A DNA stretch of 59,165 nt from Akkermansiaceae bacterium UBA1315 (GTDB lineage: Bacteria > Verrucomicrobiota > Verrucomicrobiia > Verrucomicrobiales > Akkermansiaceae). Positions 32,801 through 40,805 of this stretch are shown here, piece by piece. The stretch's first letter is position 1. Each line of letters opens with the position of its first letter. The translations under genes were made by a program, and so were the position numbers. The DNA is taken from contig DBTN01000035.1 of NCBI GenBank assembly GCA_002307065.1, positions 1 to 59,165 of the forward strand, given 5' to 3'. The notes beneath the pieces are model-generated. The model worked only from the letters and a program-made list of their open reading frames with translations. It was not told the DNA's origin and did not search any database.

Positions 32801-34671
32801 AAGAGTCCGGGGCGGGTAGCAAGACGATTTCCATACGTTTCGGAAAGGTTGAGAGGGATCCATTGTCACCAAGATCCATCGTTCTCAAGCAGCCGAACCG
32901 CTTCGTTCCTCCGTCCATCGAAGAGTTCTCGGGGGTGCGGGTGGATTTCGAGCTAGTCGGAGGGCAGACAGGGAAGGCACGTGTGGAATCGTTCACTGCT
33001 AGGGAATTTTCCCTTCACGCGAAGCTCGAAGATCCCGCTGACTTGAACGGTGTGAAGTTGGGTGATGTGCTAGAAGCCCGAATTGAAATCAAGAATCCTT
33101 CCTTCCTCCTGCAGGAGTTGCTGAATCGGTTTCACGAATTGAACCTCGGAGAACAATTCGACATGCGGAAGAATTTGACGCCAGATATCGAGTTCGTTTT
33201 TGGCCCACCCGGGACGGGTAAGACCACCCACCTAGCGGAGAATGTTCTGATCCCGCGGATGAAGGACGAGAATTTGAAGGTTCTGGTTCTGGCTCCGACC
33301 AACAAGGCAGCTGACGTGCTCACAAGCCGGATCATTGAAAAGATGGGCGACGATCTCTCATACCTGAGTTGGCTAGTCCGTTTCGGGACAAGCGCCGACG
33401 AACGGATCGAGGCCGCTGGAGTATGGAGAGATCGTTCATTCGACATTGCCGCCCTAGAACGCTCGGTAACTATCACCACGGTCGCCCGTTTCGCTTATGA
33501 CGGATTTTCGGGTTCTGGCGGGCGAAAGCTTCACGAAATCGATTGGGATCTGATCATCGTTGACGAGGCTTCCATGGTTCCTCTGGCAGCGATTGTCTAC
33601 CCGCTCTTTCGCCGAAAACCATGGAAATTCATCATCGCGGGAGACCCGTTTCAGATCGAGCCGATCGTCGCGGTGGATCAATGGAAAGAGGAGAACATCT
33701 ACACGTTCGTTGGCCTTGCTAATCCGGGCTCGTTTTCAAATCCGGTTACGGTTCCGCATGCTTATAAGGTCCTCAACCTGGACACTCAGTACCGGAGCGT
33801 CCCGGCCATTGGCGAGGTTTTTAGCCGATTCTCGTATGACGGCCGCTTGAGGCACCACCGACCCTCCACGGGACACCGGCCTCTTCGACTCGACGGTTTT
33901 CACCCGAAACCGATCAACCTGATCAAATTCCCCGTCAGCAAATACGAAAGCATCTACAGGGCCAGAAAGCTGGACAACAGGACCCCCTACCAGACCTACT
34001 CCGCGCTATTCACGTTCGAGCTGCTACGGTGGATGTCGGCCCAGCTCGCAGACGAACAGGATGGAGTTCGCCGAATCGGAGTGATCGCACCCTATCGAGC
34101 TCAAGCAAACATCCTAAACCGCCTGAACGATTCCTGGGATTCCAAGCCGCAGAATGTCGAAATCCAGGTGGGGACAATCCATGGGTTTCAGGGCGACGAG
34201 TGCGACATCATCATCACGGTTCTGAACCCGCCTCCGTATATTTCATCGAGTCCGCGGATGTTCCTCAACAAGAAGAATATCCTCAACGTGGCGGCTAGTC
34301 GGGCCCGCGACTATCTCTTCATTGTCATGCCGGATGACGAGACCGTTGGGCGGGAAAATCTCAAACAGATCCGCTCCTTGGAAGCAATCATCAGCGCCGG
34401 CGGGGACTTTTCCGAATATCACTCCCACGAAATTGAGAACCTCATTTGGGGTCAAGCGAATTACCTTGAGGAGAACACCTATTCCACCGGGCACCAGATG
34501 GTCAACGTTTATCGCAGGCCGGAGAGATACTACGAGGTGCGGAGCGATGATTCGGCGGTTGATATACAAATCCATGAGACACCGAGAGAGGGACAAAACA
34601 CAACGGTAACCGGCACCACATCGCTTCCTGCTCTCTCTGAATCAGAGCCAGCGATGGGAGTAAATGCATAG
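29863..34671 (+). CDS. Giant fusion: sacsin/Hsp90-like GHKL ATPase plus UPF1-like SF1 helicase
   Basis: 1602 residues. The N-terminal GHKL ATPase fold has the N-box YELLQNADDAGATS (about 47-60), a G1 variant FQHNG (72-76) and the G2 box GKFGVGFKAVFQYT (117-130), as in sacsin-type ATPases. A long unassigned middle (300-850) is followed by a charged, proline-rich linker (860-930) that carries a G10 nucleotide tract. The SF1 helicase begins with Walker A FGPPGTGKTT (from 1113), then IIVDEASM (Walker B, Asp 1234), AGDPFQIEP (1260), LDTQYRSVPAIG, GTIHGFQGDECDIIIT (1438) and NVAASRARDYLFIV. The two engines together suggest nucleic-acid sensing or remodelling. It ends overlapping the next gene by 8 nt. 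Similar proteins occur in defence islands, but I cannot place it in a named system. Confidence 0.88.
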   Translation: MTDKEAQWFALLTKDREESANTFAKPSMRGVQRSVVDKYSDQAHFIYELLQNADDAGATSANFRIEKDGLFFQHNGKVHFTLSDPAREEEDTREGRLGHINAITSIANSNKNESSIGKFGVGFKAVFQYTETPHIYDPKIRFKIERFIVPVLLEEDLAGRGDGETVFFFPFDHRSKSPEESYDDISEKLKALDSPVLFLSSLESVSFEAGETTGKYVKRVTKRTEFDEIHVRWLDLVLEVNGEEGIQKLLLFTCANAANLPCSIGYGLDASGRLKSVKRPAFCFFPTKETTGLSFIIHAPFLLTDSREGIKAGDPHNAEMVQQLADLAAESLKFLKHKKLIDDGILDLIPYDESVFANPGDRSRISFKPFYDKLKGKLQSGAFLPGGKGKYAGRDRAYWASDTDLVDLFSDRQLQQLTGTDEAQWILRGLGKKEVLNAGNKALAEYIDGGDARAWIQKEPNLIVASFDPDAILRRIDEDFISSQAAGWLHKFYAYLAERASYQKNLRSKPIFLDQSGNAVPAFDDNDELVLFFPDDEIDGYTTVNKVLLSNKDTKEFIAKFGVKKPSLRHEIYNKILPAYETDDEVDTAPHFAKFFRYYKECRNDEVDDFIELIKDKKFLHYSSAQDETTYRGKAEDLYWPTPELRLWFEPSPETRFISLEDYRDMVEEEDHGRLMEFFKELGVARSPRVLEVGVRRWSGRSGSSNNDKTIDGLDSFMEGIDRTRSIILWSTLTSYWSFLSEAMKVLKSNYGPRGGHYGSYWSTSKAANALRSKKWLINNLDQIVAVSEVTIQTLSDQYDTTSHGALDLIRFLNLHNEAEDTAHLSEEEVRKIRLAEEIENSGLSEDEIRQALDEAKRRKTATPEVPEPEVQPDPQPSDLPLIRDILRRRANGNRNGEAPQKGAPASGGGASTDETEDSDDFNPRAVDFGKKIERAKDRCAEELDQLERQQALHDQANNLPRYSYGWFLAMLELECLASEESGAGSKTISIRFGKVERDPLSPRSIVLKQPNRFVPPSIEEFSGVRVDFELVGGQTGKARVESFTAREFSLHAKLEDPADLNGVKLGDVLEARIEIKNPSFLLQELLNRFHELNLGEQFDMRKNLTPDIEFVFGPPGTGKTTHLAENVLIPRMKDENLKVLVLAPTNKAADVLTSRIIEKMGDDLSYLSWLVRFGTSADERIEAAGVWRDRSFDIAALERSVTITTVARFAYDGFSGSGGRKLHEIDWDLIIVDEASMVPLAAIVYPLFRRKPWKFIIAGDPFQIEPIVAVDQWKEENIYTFVGLANPGSFSNPVTVPHAYKVLNLDTQYRSVPAIGEVFSRFSYDGRLRHHRPSTGHRPLRLDGFHPKPINLIKFPVSKYESIYRARKLDNRTPYQTYSALFTFELLRWMSAQLADEQDGVRRIGVIAPYRAQANILNRLNDSWDSKPQNVEIQVGTIHGFQGDECDIIITVLNPPPYISSSPRMFLNKKNILNVAASRARDYLFIVMPDDETVGRENLKQIRSLEAIISAGGDFSEYHSHEIENLIWGQANYLEENTYSTGHQMVNVYRRPERYYEVRSDDSAVDIQIHETPREGQNTTVTGTTSLPALSESEPAMGVNA
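32584..32593 (+). repeat. G10 homopolymer inside the ATPase-helicase gene
   Basis: Ten consecutive G residues encode the Gly-Gly-Gly of APASGGGAST in the interdomain linker. A change of one base would truncate the protein after the ATPase part and remove the helicase. Two G7 runs occur earlier in the same gene (about 31017-31023 and 31207-31213). Confidence 0.95.
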
Positions 34672-36793
34672 AGGCAGAAGAATCCCATCTATCTTAGAAG
34701 TCATGAATCAACCGAAATCCATCCCCTCCGTTTCCGTCACTTACGCGCAGGACGGCAGTTCCACACGTTCCAACGCTCTCGGCATGCGACCGATGCAGGA
34801 GCGCGCCTATCAGAAGCGCGGCGAGCAGTATTTGCTGATCAAGTCTCCGCCAGCTTCTGGCAAAAGCCGGGCGCTCATGTTCATCGCGCTGGACAAGCTG
34901 GCGAATCAAGGGCTCAAGCAAGCGATCGTTGTGGTGCCGGAGCGATCCATCGGAGGGAGTTTCCACGATGAGCCGCTGAGCAAGTTTGGTTTCTTCGCCG
35001 ATTGGAAGGTGGAGCCGAAGTGGAACCTGTGCGATGCGCCGGGCACGGACAACGGTGGCAAGGTGGAATCGGTGAAGAAGTTCCTCGAAAGCAACGACAA
35101 GGCGCTGGTCTGCACGCACGCGACGTTCCGCTTTGCGATGGAGAAATTCGGACCGGAAGTTTTCGATGATCGCTTGATCGCCGTGGACGAGTTTCACCAC
35201 ATTTCGGCGAACCCGGACAACCGCTTGGGCGAACACATCCGCCAGCTCATGGGGCGGGACAAGATCCATCTCGTGGCGATGACCGGGTCCTATTTCCGCG
35301 GTGACGCGGAGGCGGTGCTGCATCCGGACGATGAATCGAAGTTCGATACCGTCACCTACACCTATTACGAACAGCTTAACGGCTATGAATACCTGAAGCA
35401 GCTCGACATCGGGTATTTTTTCTACTCCGGCGACTACCTCACGCGGGATAGGAACAACGAAGCCGAGAAATGCATTTTCGATGTCTTGCGACCGGGCGAG
35501 AAGACGATCCTCCACATTCCGAACGTCAATGCGCGGGAGAGCACGAAGGACAAGATCAAGGAGGTGGAGCACATCATGGGGGGGCTGGGCGAATGGCAAG
35601 GAACCGATCCGCAGACGGGTTTCCAACTGTTGAAGACCCCCGAAGGAAAGATCCTGAAAATCGCCGATCTGGTAGACGATGATCCGGCAAAGCGGGAAAA
35701 GCTTTCCGCCGCGCTAAAAGATCCGGCCCAGAAGAACAACCGGGATCATGTGGACATCATCATCGCCCTCGGCATGGCGAAGGAGGGCTTCGACTGGATC
35801 TGGTGCGAGCACGCGCTGACGGTCGGTTACCGCTCAAGTCTCACGGAGATCATCCAGATCATCGGCCGCGCCACCCGCGACGCGCCGGGCAAGACGCGCG
35901 CCCGTTTCACCAACCTCATCGCCGAGCCGGACGCCTCGGAAGGGGCGGTGACGGAAGCAGTGAACGATACACTCAAGGCCATCGCCGCGAGCCTGCTGAT
36001 GGAACAGGTGCTGGCACCGCGATTCGAGTTCCGATCCAAGAATCAAGGCAATGAGGAGACTCCGGGATACGATTACGGGCCGGGAGGATACGACCCGGAG
36101 AAGACGAACATCGGCGTGAACCCCACGACGGGCCAAATCCAACTGGAGATCAAAGGGCTGGCGGAACCGAAGAGCCACGAGGCGGAACGGATCTGCAAGG
36201 AGGACTTGAACGAACTCGTCACCGCCTTCGTGCAGGACAAGCGGACGATCGAGCGCGGGTTGTTCGATGAGGAATTGGTCCCCGAGGAACTCACGCAGGT
36301 CCGCATGGGCAAGATCGTGCAGGAGAGGTTTCCGAATCTGGACGGCGAGGATTTGGAAGCCGTGCGTCAACACGCCATCGCGGCACTGAATCTCGTCCAA
36401 CAGGCGAAGAAGATGCTGACCGGTGGCGGAGATAGCGACAGCAACGAGCCCTCCCCTAACACGTCTCTGATCGATGGCATCCGCAAATACGCGATGGATG
36501 TCCGGGAACTGGACATTGATCTGATCGACCGGATCAACCCGTTTGGCGAAGCCTATGCGATCCTGTCCAAGGCGATGACCGAGGAAAGGTTGAAGCAGGT
36601 GGCCGCTGTGATCGCGGGCCGACGTGGGAATCTGACGCTGGAAGAAGCACGGGGGTTGGCAAAACGTGCGCTGGAGTTTAAGAAAGAAAAGGGACGGCTG
36701 CCATCACTCACTTCACCCGACGCGTGGGAGAAGCGGATGGCGGAAGGTGTGGCCTTCCTGCAACGCGAGGCAATGAACCAGAAGAATGGCTAA
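34664..36793 (+). CDS. DEAD/DEAH-box (SF2) helicase
   Basis: 709 residues from the ATG that overlaps the previous stop by 8 nt and has GGGAG five bases upstream; MNQPKSIPSVSVTYAQ at 34703 is an alternative start that fits the family better at the protein level. Motif I KSPPASGKSRALM (about 60-72), motif II VDEFHH (a DEFH-type box), TGSYFRGDAE (motif III region), motif V ALGMAKEGFDW and motif VI QIIGRATRDAPGKTRARF (about 395-410). The C-terminal 300 residues are helical and acidic. Relatives commonly accompany a class I DNA methylase and a GIY-YIG protein. In the module it may translocate on DNA for cleavage or recognition. It overlaps the next gene by 8 nt. Confidence 0.88.
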   Translation: MHRGRRIPSILEVMNQPKSIPSVSVTYAQDGSSTRSNALGMRPMQERAYQKRGEQYLLIKSPPASGKSRALMFIALDKLANQGLKQAIVVVPERSIGGSFHDEPLSKFGFFADWKVEPKWNLCDAPGTDNGGKVESVKKFLESNDKALVCTHATFRFAMEKFGPEVFDDRLIAVDEFHHISANPDNRLGEHIRQLMGRDKIHLVAMTGSYFRGDAEAVLHPDDESKFDTVTYTYYEQLNGYEYLKQLDIGYFFYSGDYLTRDRNNEAEKCIFDVLRPGEKTILHIPNVNARESTKDKIKEVEHIMGGLGEWQGTDPQTGFQLLKTPEGKILKIADLVDDDPAKREKLSAALKDPAQKNNRDHVDIIIALGMAKEGFDWIWCEHALTVGYRSSLTEIIQIIGRATRDAPGKTRARFTNLIAEPDASEGAVTEAVNDTLKAIAASLLMEQVLAPRFEFRSKNQGNEETPGYDYGPGGYDPEKTNIGVNPTTGQIQLEIKGLAEPKSHEAERICKEDLNELVTAFVQDKRTIERGLFDEELVPEELTQVRMGKIVQERFPNLDGEDLEAVRQHAIAALNLVQQAKKMLTGGGDSDSNEPSPNTSLIDGIRKYAMDVRELDIDLIDRINPFGEAYAILSKAMTEERLKQVAAVIAGRRGNLTLEEARGLAKRALEFKKEKGRLPSLTSPDAWEKRMAEGVAFLQREAMNQKNG

Positions 36794-37973
36794 GAAAATC
36801 ACAGACGACGATCTGGAGTTGCTGGGCGCGCTGGGTGTGGAAACCGAGGCCCGCAAGACCGGCGGCCTCTCCGCGCGTGATCAACGGATCATCGCGGGCT
36901 TCGAAGAAATCGGTCGCTTCGTGCAGGAGCATGGTCGGAGTCCGGAGCATGGTGAGAGCCGTGACATCTTTGAACGGCTCTATGCCGTCAGGCTGGACCA
37001 AATCCGAAAGTCCGGAGAATGCCGCGAGCTTTTGAGTAGCATGGACCCGCACGGGCTTCTTTTGGAGTCTCCAGAAACTTCTTCGAATGTAGTGAGGGAC
37101 GAGCCGTCCGATGCGGAATTGCTTGAAGCCTTAGGCGTCGATTCCGGTGGTGATGTGACAGAACTTGTCCACGTGCGATCCCGCGAGGAGATCAAGGCCG
37201 CGGAGGAAGTCGCGCAAAGGAATCCCTGCGAGGATTTCGAAGTGTTTCAGCCCGTTTTCGAGAAGGTTCAACGCGAACTGATTTCAGGCCTCCGGCAAAC
37301 TCTGAAGTACAAAGACAATGCCGAAGTGAACGTGGGCGATATTTTCATCCTCGACGGACAAAAGGCACTTGTTGCAGCAAAAGGAGAACTGTTCACCAAT
37401 TACTATGGACGTCCCGATAGCCGACTGCGGGTGATTTTCGACAATGGCACGGAGAGCGATTTGCTTGTGCGCTCGCTCCAGCGAGCCTTGAACAAAGACA
37501 AGGCGAGCCGCCGCATTACCGAACCTGAACTTGGCCCGCTTTTTTCGAGTGAAGAGGACGAAGACGATATTCCCAGCGGCTATATTTATGTCTTGCGAAG
37601 CAAGTCGGAACATCCATTCGTCCGTCAAAACCGTCTCGTGCTGCATAAGATTGGCGTGACGGGAGGCGACGTCAAAACGCGCATTGCTAATGCAAAGAAG
37701 GATCCGACCTATCTGTTGGCAGACGTGGAAGTTGTCGCAATATACAAACTGGCACAGATCAATCGAAAGCTGCTGGAAACCCTGTTGCACAAGTTTTTCG
37801 GGAGTTCGCGTTTGGACCTGGAATTGAAGGATCGATTTGGTTTCGAGGTTACGCCCCGTGAATGGTTTCTCGCGCCATACGCTGTAATTGAGGAGGCAAT
37901 CGGCAAGTTGGTAGACGGTAGTATAGGTAATTATCGGTATGATCCTGCGACAGCTGCAATCATCCCAATTTGA
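36786..37973 (+). CDS. T5orf172-domain (GIY-YIG superfamily) protein
   Basis: 395 residues. N-terminal helical region begins MAKKITDDDLELLGALGVET and contains a second copy of the same theme further on (SDAELLEALGVDS, about 115-130), so it is an internal repeat. The middle has a small beta domain (VNVGDIFILDGQKALVAAKG). The C-terminal domain at about 258-375 shows GYIYVLRSKSEHPF, LHKIGVTGGDVKTRIANAKK, ADVEVVAIYKL and LETLLHKFF, the GIY-YIG-like order of T5orf172 with the Y-V-L, K-I-G and R-x-x-A landmarks, and ends in the GFEVTPREWFLAP segment. It is the likely nuclease of the module. Translationally coupled to the helicase by an 8-nt overlap. Confidence 0.83.
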   Translation: MAKKITDDDLELLGALGVETEARKTGGLSARDQRIIAGFEEIGRFVQEHGRSPEHGESRDIFERLYAVRLDQIRKSGECRELLSSMDPHGLLLESPETSSNVVRDEPSDAELLEALGVDSGGDVTELVHVRSREEIKAAEEVAQRNPCEDFEVFQPVFEKVQRELISGLRQTLKYKDNAEVNVGDIFILDGQKALVAAKGELFTNYYGRPDSRLRVIFDNGTESDLLVRSLQRALNKDKASRRITEPELGPLFSSEEDEDDIPSGYIYVLRSKSEHPFVRQNRLVLHKIGVTGGDVKTRIANAKKDPTYLLADVEVVAIYKLAQINRKLLETLLHKFFGSSRLDLELKDRFGFEVTPREWFLAPYAVIEEAIGKLVDGSIGNYRYDPATAAIIPI

Positions 37974-38024
37974 GATTCCTGGTTGGGAATCCTCCAGGAG
38001 TAGGTTGAGTTCCATTCATACTTT

Positions 38025-38909
38025 ATGAACCACGGTAAACAGTTGCGCCTTTTTCTCCCTGACGGGACTCCGTCGGGTCCTCGTTATTATGAGATGGTGA
38101 ACTGGACGGGGCAGGCGTTGTTGATGCCGGTGAGTCGGATTAAGGAATTGATAAACGGGAGTTGGCCGGAGTTTGAGAGGCCGGGCGTTTATTTGATTCG
38201 TGGGGAGTCAGAGGATGGGCACAGTCGGCTTTACATTGGGGAAAGCGAGAATGTGGCGAAGCGGGTGCAGGGGCATCCGGTGGGGCTTGGGTTTGAAGTT
38301 AGTGAACTGCTATTGTTTTCGAGCAAGGATGATAACCTCACGAAATCTCATGTGCTCTGGCTGGAGAGCGCGTTGATTGATTTGGCGCATATTGCGAAGC
38401 GGACGAAGTTGAGCAATTCGACGGCTCCGACGGGAAAGCTGCTTTCGAAGGCGGAACATGCGACGATGGTTGAGTTTCTTGAGCACCTCGGACTCGTGGC
38501 TCAGACCGCTGGTTTTTTATACTTCACGAAAGCGAAGGCGCGCCAGGATGCATCATCTTCGGTCGCGACGTTTTTTCTTAATAAAGCGAAACAAGGAATC
38601 AAGGCGCAGGCGGTTCAGAGTGATGACGGGTTTGTCGTGCTTGCGGGTTCGCAGGCTTCTGCGCATCCCACGGAGACCTTGGCAAAAGGATATGGGAAAC
38701 AACGCGAGGAATTGATCGAGCAGGGAGTTTTGAGATTGGAGGCTGATGGAAGATATATCTTCACAGTCGATACTGCATTCTCCTCGCCGAGTGCGGCGGC
38801 GGCGATCATTTCGGGTTATCCGTCATCGGGACCGGCGACATGGAAAGATGGGAATGGCGTTACTTTAGGGGAATTGCTTCAGCGGCAGATTGCCAGTTAT
38901 GTGGTGTAG
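38025..38909 (+). CDS. GIY-YIG nuclease with C-terminal DUF4357
   Basis: 294 residues. GIY-YIG core at about 54-125: GVYLIRGESEDG, RLYIGESENVAKRV with the catalytic Arg (R80) and the metal-binding Glu in LWLESALIDLA (E116). The C-terminus has DGFVVLAGSQAS and SSPSAAAAIISGYPSSG with TWKDGNGVTLGELL, the DUF4357 signature. GIY-YIG/DUF4357 proteins frequently sit beside DNA methylases and are presumed restriction-type endonucleases. It starts 51 bp after the preceding gene and is closed by a strong terminator, so it is the last gene of the module. It belongs to a different GIY-YIG subfamily from its neighbour. Confidence 0.87.
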   Translation: MNHGKQLRLFLPDGTPSGPRYYEMVNWTGQALLMPVSRIKELINGSWPEFERPGVYLIRGESEDGHSRLYIGESENVAKRVQGHPVGLGFEVSELLLFSSKDDNLTKSHVLWLESALIDLAHIAKRTKLSNSTAPTGKLLSKAEHATMVEFLEHLGLVAQTAGFLYFTKAKARQDASSSVATFFLNKAKQGIKAQAVQSDDGFVVLAGSQASAHPTETLAKGYGKQREELIEQGVLRLEADGRYIFTVDTAFSSPSAAAAIISGYPSSGPATWKDGNGVTLGELLQRQIASYVV

Positions 38910-38920
38910 CCGTGAAAACG

Positions 38921-38953
38921 AAAAAATGCCCGCCGGGAGGGGCGGGCATTTTT
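38921..38953. terminator. Strong bidirectional terminator closing the methylase-helicase-nuclease module
   Basis: AATGCCCGCC / GGCGGGCATT 10-bp stem with a 6-nt loop, A run before and T run after. Confidence 0.95.
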
Positions 38954-38976
38954 GGGATTGAGGGATTGGAGTTTAG

Positions 38977-39198
38977 TTGGGGTTAGATGAGGGGTTTGGA
39001 TCGGTTGGGGGATTTGTGGGGACTTCGCCAACCGGCGCCGGGTATCTCGACCGGATCTGGGCTGAACTGCCCGAAGAGTGGTTGGTAGATGAATTTGGCG
39101 ACTCGCGCTGCGCGCTGGACAAAGAGGGCTTGAACGCCGTGCTATCTTCTCCCAGCCGGAACCCTGATTTTTGGAATTTACCCGAGCTACGACTATGA
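38977..39198 (+). pseudogene. Possible 3' remnant of a HipA-like kinase gene
   Basis: A 73-codon open frame with no convincing start; it is closed upstream by an in-frame TAG. It reads GAGYLDRIWAELPEEWLVDE and FWNLPELRL before the stop, which resembles the end of HipA-family kinases of the type paired with DUF3037 proteins. Its TGA overlaps the ATG of the DUF3037 gene (ATGA), the expected junction of such pairs. The catalytic body is missing. Identification is tentative. Confidence 0.35.
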
Positions 39199-40076
39199 AA
39201 CGCACTTATGACTTCGCCACGATTGGCTTTCGTCCCTACACGGAGACGGAAGAGTTCGTGACCATTGGCGTGGTAGCCATGGACACGGCGGCGCGGCATT
39301 TTGGGTTCGCGTTGCTGGATGCGCGGAGAACCGGCCGGGTTCATGCGATGTTTCCCCAAATAAAAGCGCTTTATAAAGAAGCAAGACAGCGACTTGAGGC
39401 GGAAATGGAAGCGATCCAGCGTTCGGTGAATGGCAAAGGGCACGGTGCGGACGTGCCGCTGTTTCCAGCGTTTCGCGAAGGCGAGACCGGGCTTTTCGCG
39501 GCGATCACTCATCCCCGCGAAGGAGTCTTATGTTATCCCGTGAAGGGCCGGCGGATGGCAAATGGCATGCCAGAGGTGCTTGAGGCGTTGCGCGCCCGGT
39601 TCATCGATCAAAATCAACTCACTCCGCAGCAAGCGGTCGAGAACCAGATGGCTGGTCATTTGCGACAGGTCCTTCGCAAAGCCAACCTATTAGGGGTATT
39701 TGAAAGAGATGTAAAAATTGGCCCGGAGGAATATCAGGTCGCTTTCACTTTAGCGCATATCGACCAAACCGGTTGGGCGGATCGGGCGCTGAGACCTCTC
39801 AATCTGGATCTCGGAACGTCGAAGGAAATTTACGAGCACGGAGGTGAATGGATTCAGCGATTAGGCCGTCTTGCGCGCAAAGGCTTTCGCCCAGACCGTT
39901 GCCTGATGGCGACCCGTGCCCCAAGAGATAAGGATCCGCTTAAACAGGCTGCCTATCTTGAAATTGAAAACGAATTGGTGGCGGACGGGATTGAAATCGC
40001 CGCGGAGAACGAAGCTGAAAAAATCATCGAGTTTGCCCGTTTTCCCGAACCAGTTGACCTGAGACTGGCACCCTAA
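39195..40076 (+). CDS. DUF3037-family protein
   Basis: 293 residues starting MKRTYDFATIGFRPYTETEE. The N-terminal block with EFVTIGVVAMDTAARHFGFA is the DUF3037 landmark (YDY/F..R..P......E.xNVGVV). The C-terminal two-thirds is longer than the minimal family and has an AHIDQTGWADRALRPLNLD segment I do not recognise. DUF3037 genes usually lie immediately after a HipA-like kinase gene; here only a possible remnant precedes it, joined by an ATGA overlap. Function unknown; an antitoxin-like or regulatory role would be inference. Confidence 0.7.
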   Translation: MKRTYDFATIGFRPYTETEEFVTIGVVAMDTAARHFGFALLDARRTGRVHAMFPQIKALYKEARQRLEAEMEAIQRSVNGKGHGADVPLFPAFREGETGLFAAITHPREGVLCYPVKGRRMANGMPEVLEALRARFIDQNQLTPQQAVENQMAGHLRQVLRKANLLGVFERDVKIGPEEYQVAFTLAHIDQTGWADRALRPLNLDLGTSKEIYEHGGEWIQRLGRLARKGFRPDRCLMATRAPRDKDPLKQAAYLEIENELVADGIEIAAENEAEKIIEFARFPEPVDLRLAP

Positions 40077-40805
40077 ATCTCGTTCTCATCTACACCTGCT
40101 ATTCGAACCAATTGTGTCATCACATTCTCGCTGACCGGTTTCAAAGGATGTTAGATTTTTAGGGTTGCAAAAGGGGGGGATCGGTGGTGGAGTGTGGTTG
40201 TCCGTCTGACGGACGAGGATGTCGAAATCCTCTGTAACATGCGGTCGGCACCGATCGCAAAATGGTGTCACTCCCGATCCAAAGGTCGGGGAGGTGATGG
40301 TTATGTCCAAGTCACCTTTCTTTGGGAGGGTGGCTAAAGGCCATCACAGCCGACATGTTACGGTTTTCGAACTCCCCGTCCACTCGGAAGGACAAGTTGA
40401 TCCCTCCGATGAATTTACGATTTCCCCCCTTTTTTAAACCGGTCGGTGGCCGGGAAGGTACGAGAAATGTCGTAGTTTGACCGGAGGGGATGTGATGATG
40501 TTTTGAAATCCCCCAAATTTTTCCCCCAATGAATTTTTCCAGATCGGATTTTTTGATGCTGCGACCTGCGATTTTGACACGCCGGCTCAAGCCAGCGCTC
40601 CGTTAAGATCGGCGCTTTCCCCTTGATGCGGGTTCGGCGCGCGCGACCGGGCCTTTGCCTCTCTCTCTTTTTGTTCCGTGGAAATCGATACCGGTTTTCA
40701 ACGGAGAACTATGTCCCTTTCGGAGGGCCGGTTTGGCGAATTGCTTTCTCACTTTCACAGTTCGTGCGGCCCTCCGTCCTTTTACTTAAAAGACTTAACT
40801 CGAAT
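40077..40805. other. 729-bp stretch without a recognisable gene; several inverted repeats
   Basis: Contains GTCCGTC-T-GACGGAC near 40200, an AAAAGGGGGG (40169-40178) and CCCCCCTTTT (about 40424-40433) inverted pair 250 bp apart, and a long stem CGGAGGGCCG (40721-40730) / CGGCCCTCCG (40767-40776) with a 36-nt loop followed by TCCTTTTAC, directly upstream of the small gene at 40806. Open frames here lack family features. It may be decayed mobile DNA plus a leader or terminator. Confidence 0.5.

Noticed and set aside
27041..38909. Assigning the module to DISARM or BREX
   Set aside because: The methylase resembles DrmMI, but DrmA, DrmB, DrmC, PglZ and BrxC equivalents are missing.
38973..39512. 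179-codon minus-strand frame over the DUF3037 start
   Set aside because: Antisense shadow of the DUF3037 gene with no recognisable protein features.
40312..40590. 92-codon minus-strand frame with repeated KFIGG motifs
   Set aside because: The internal repeat comes from repetitive DNA; no start signal or homology recognised.
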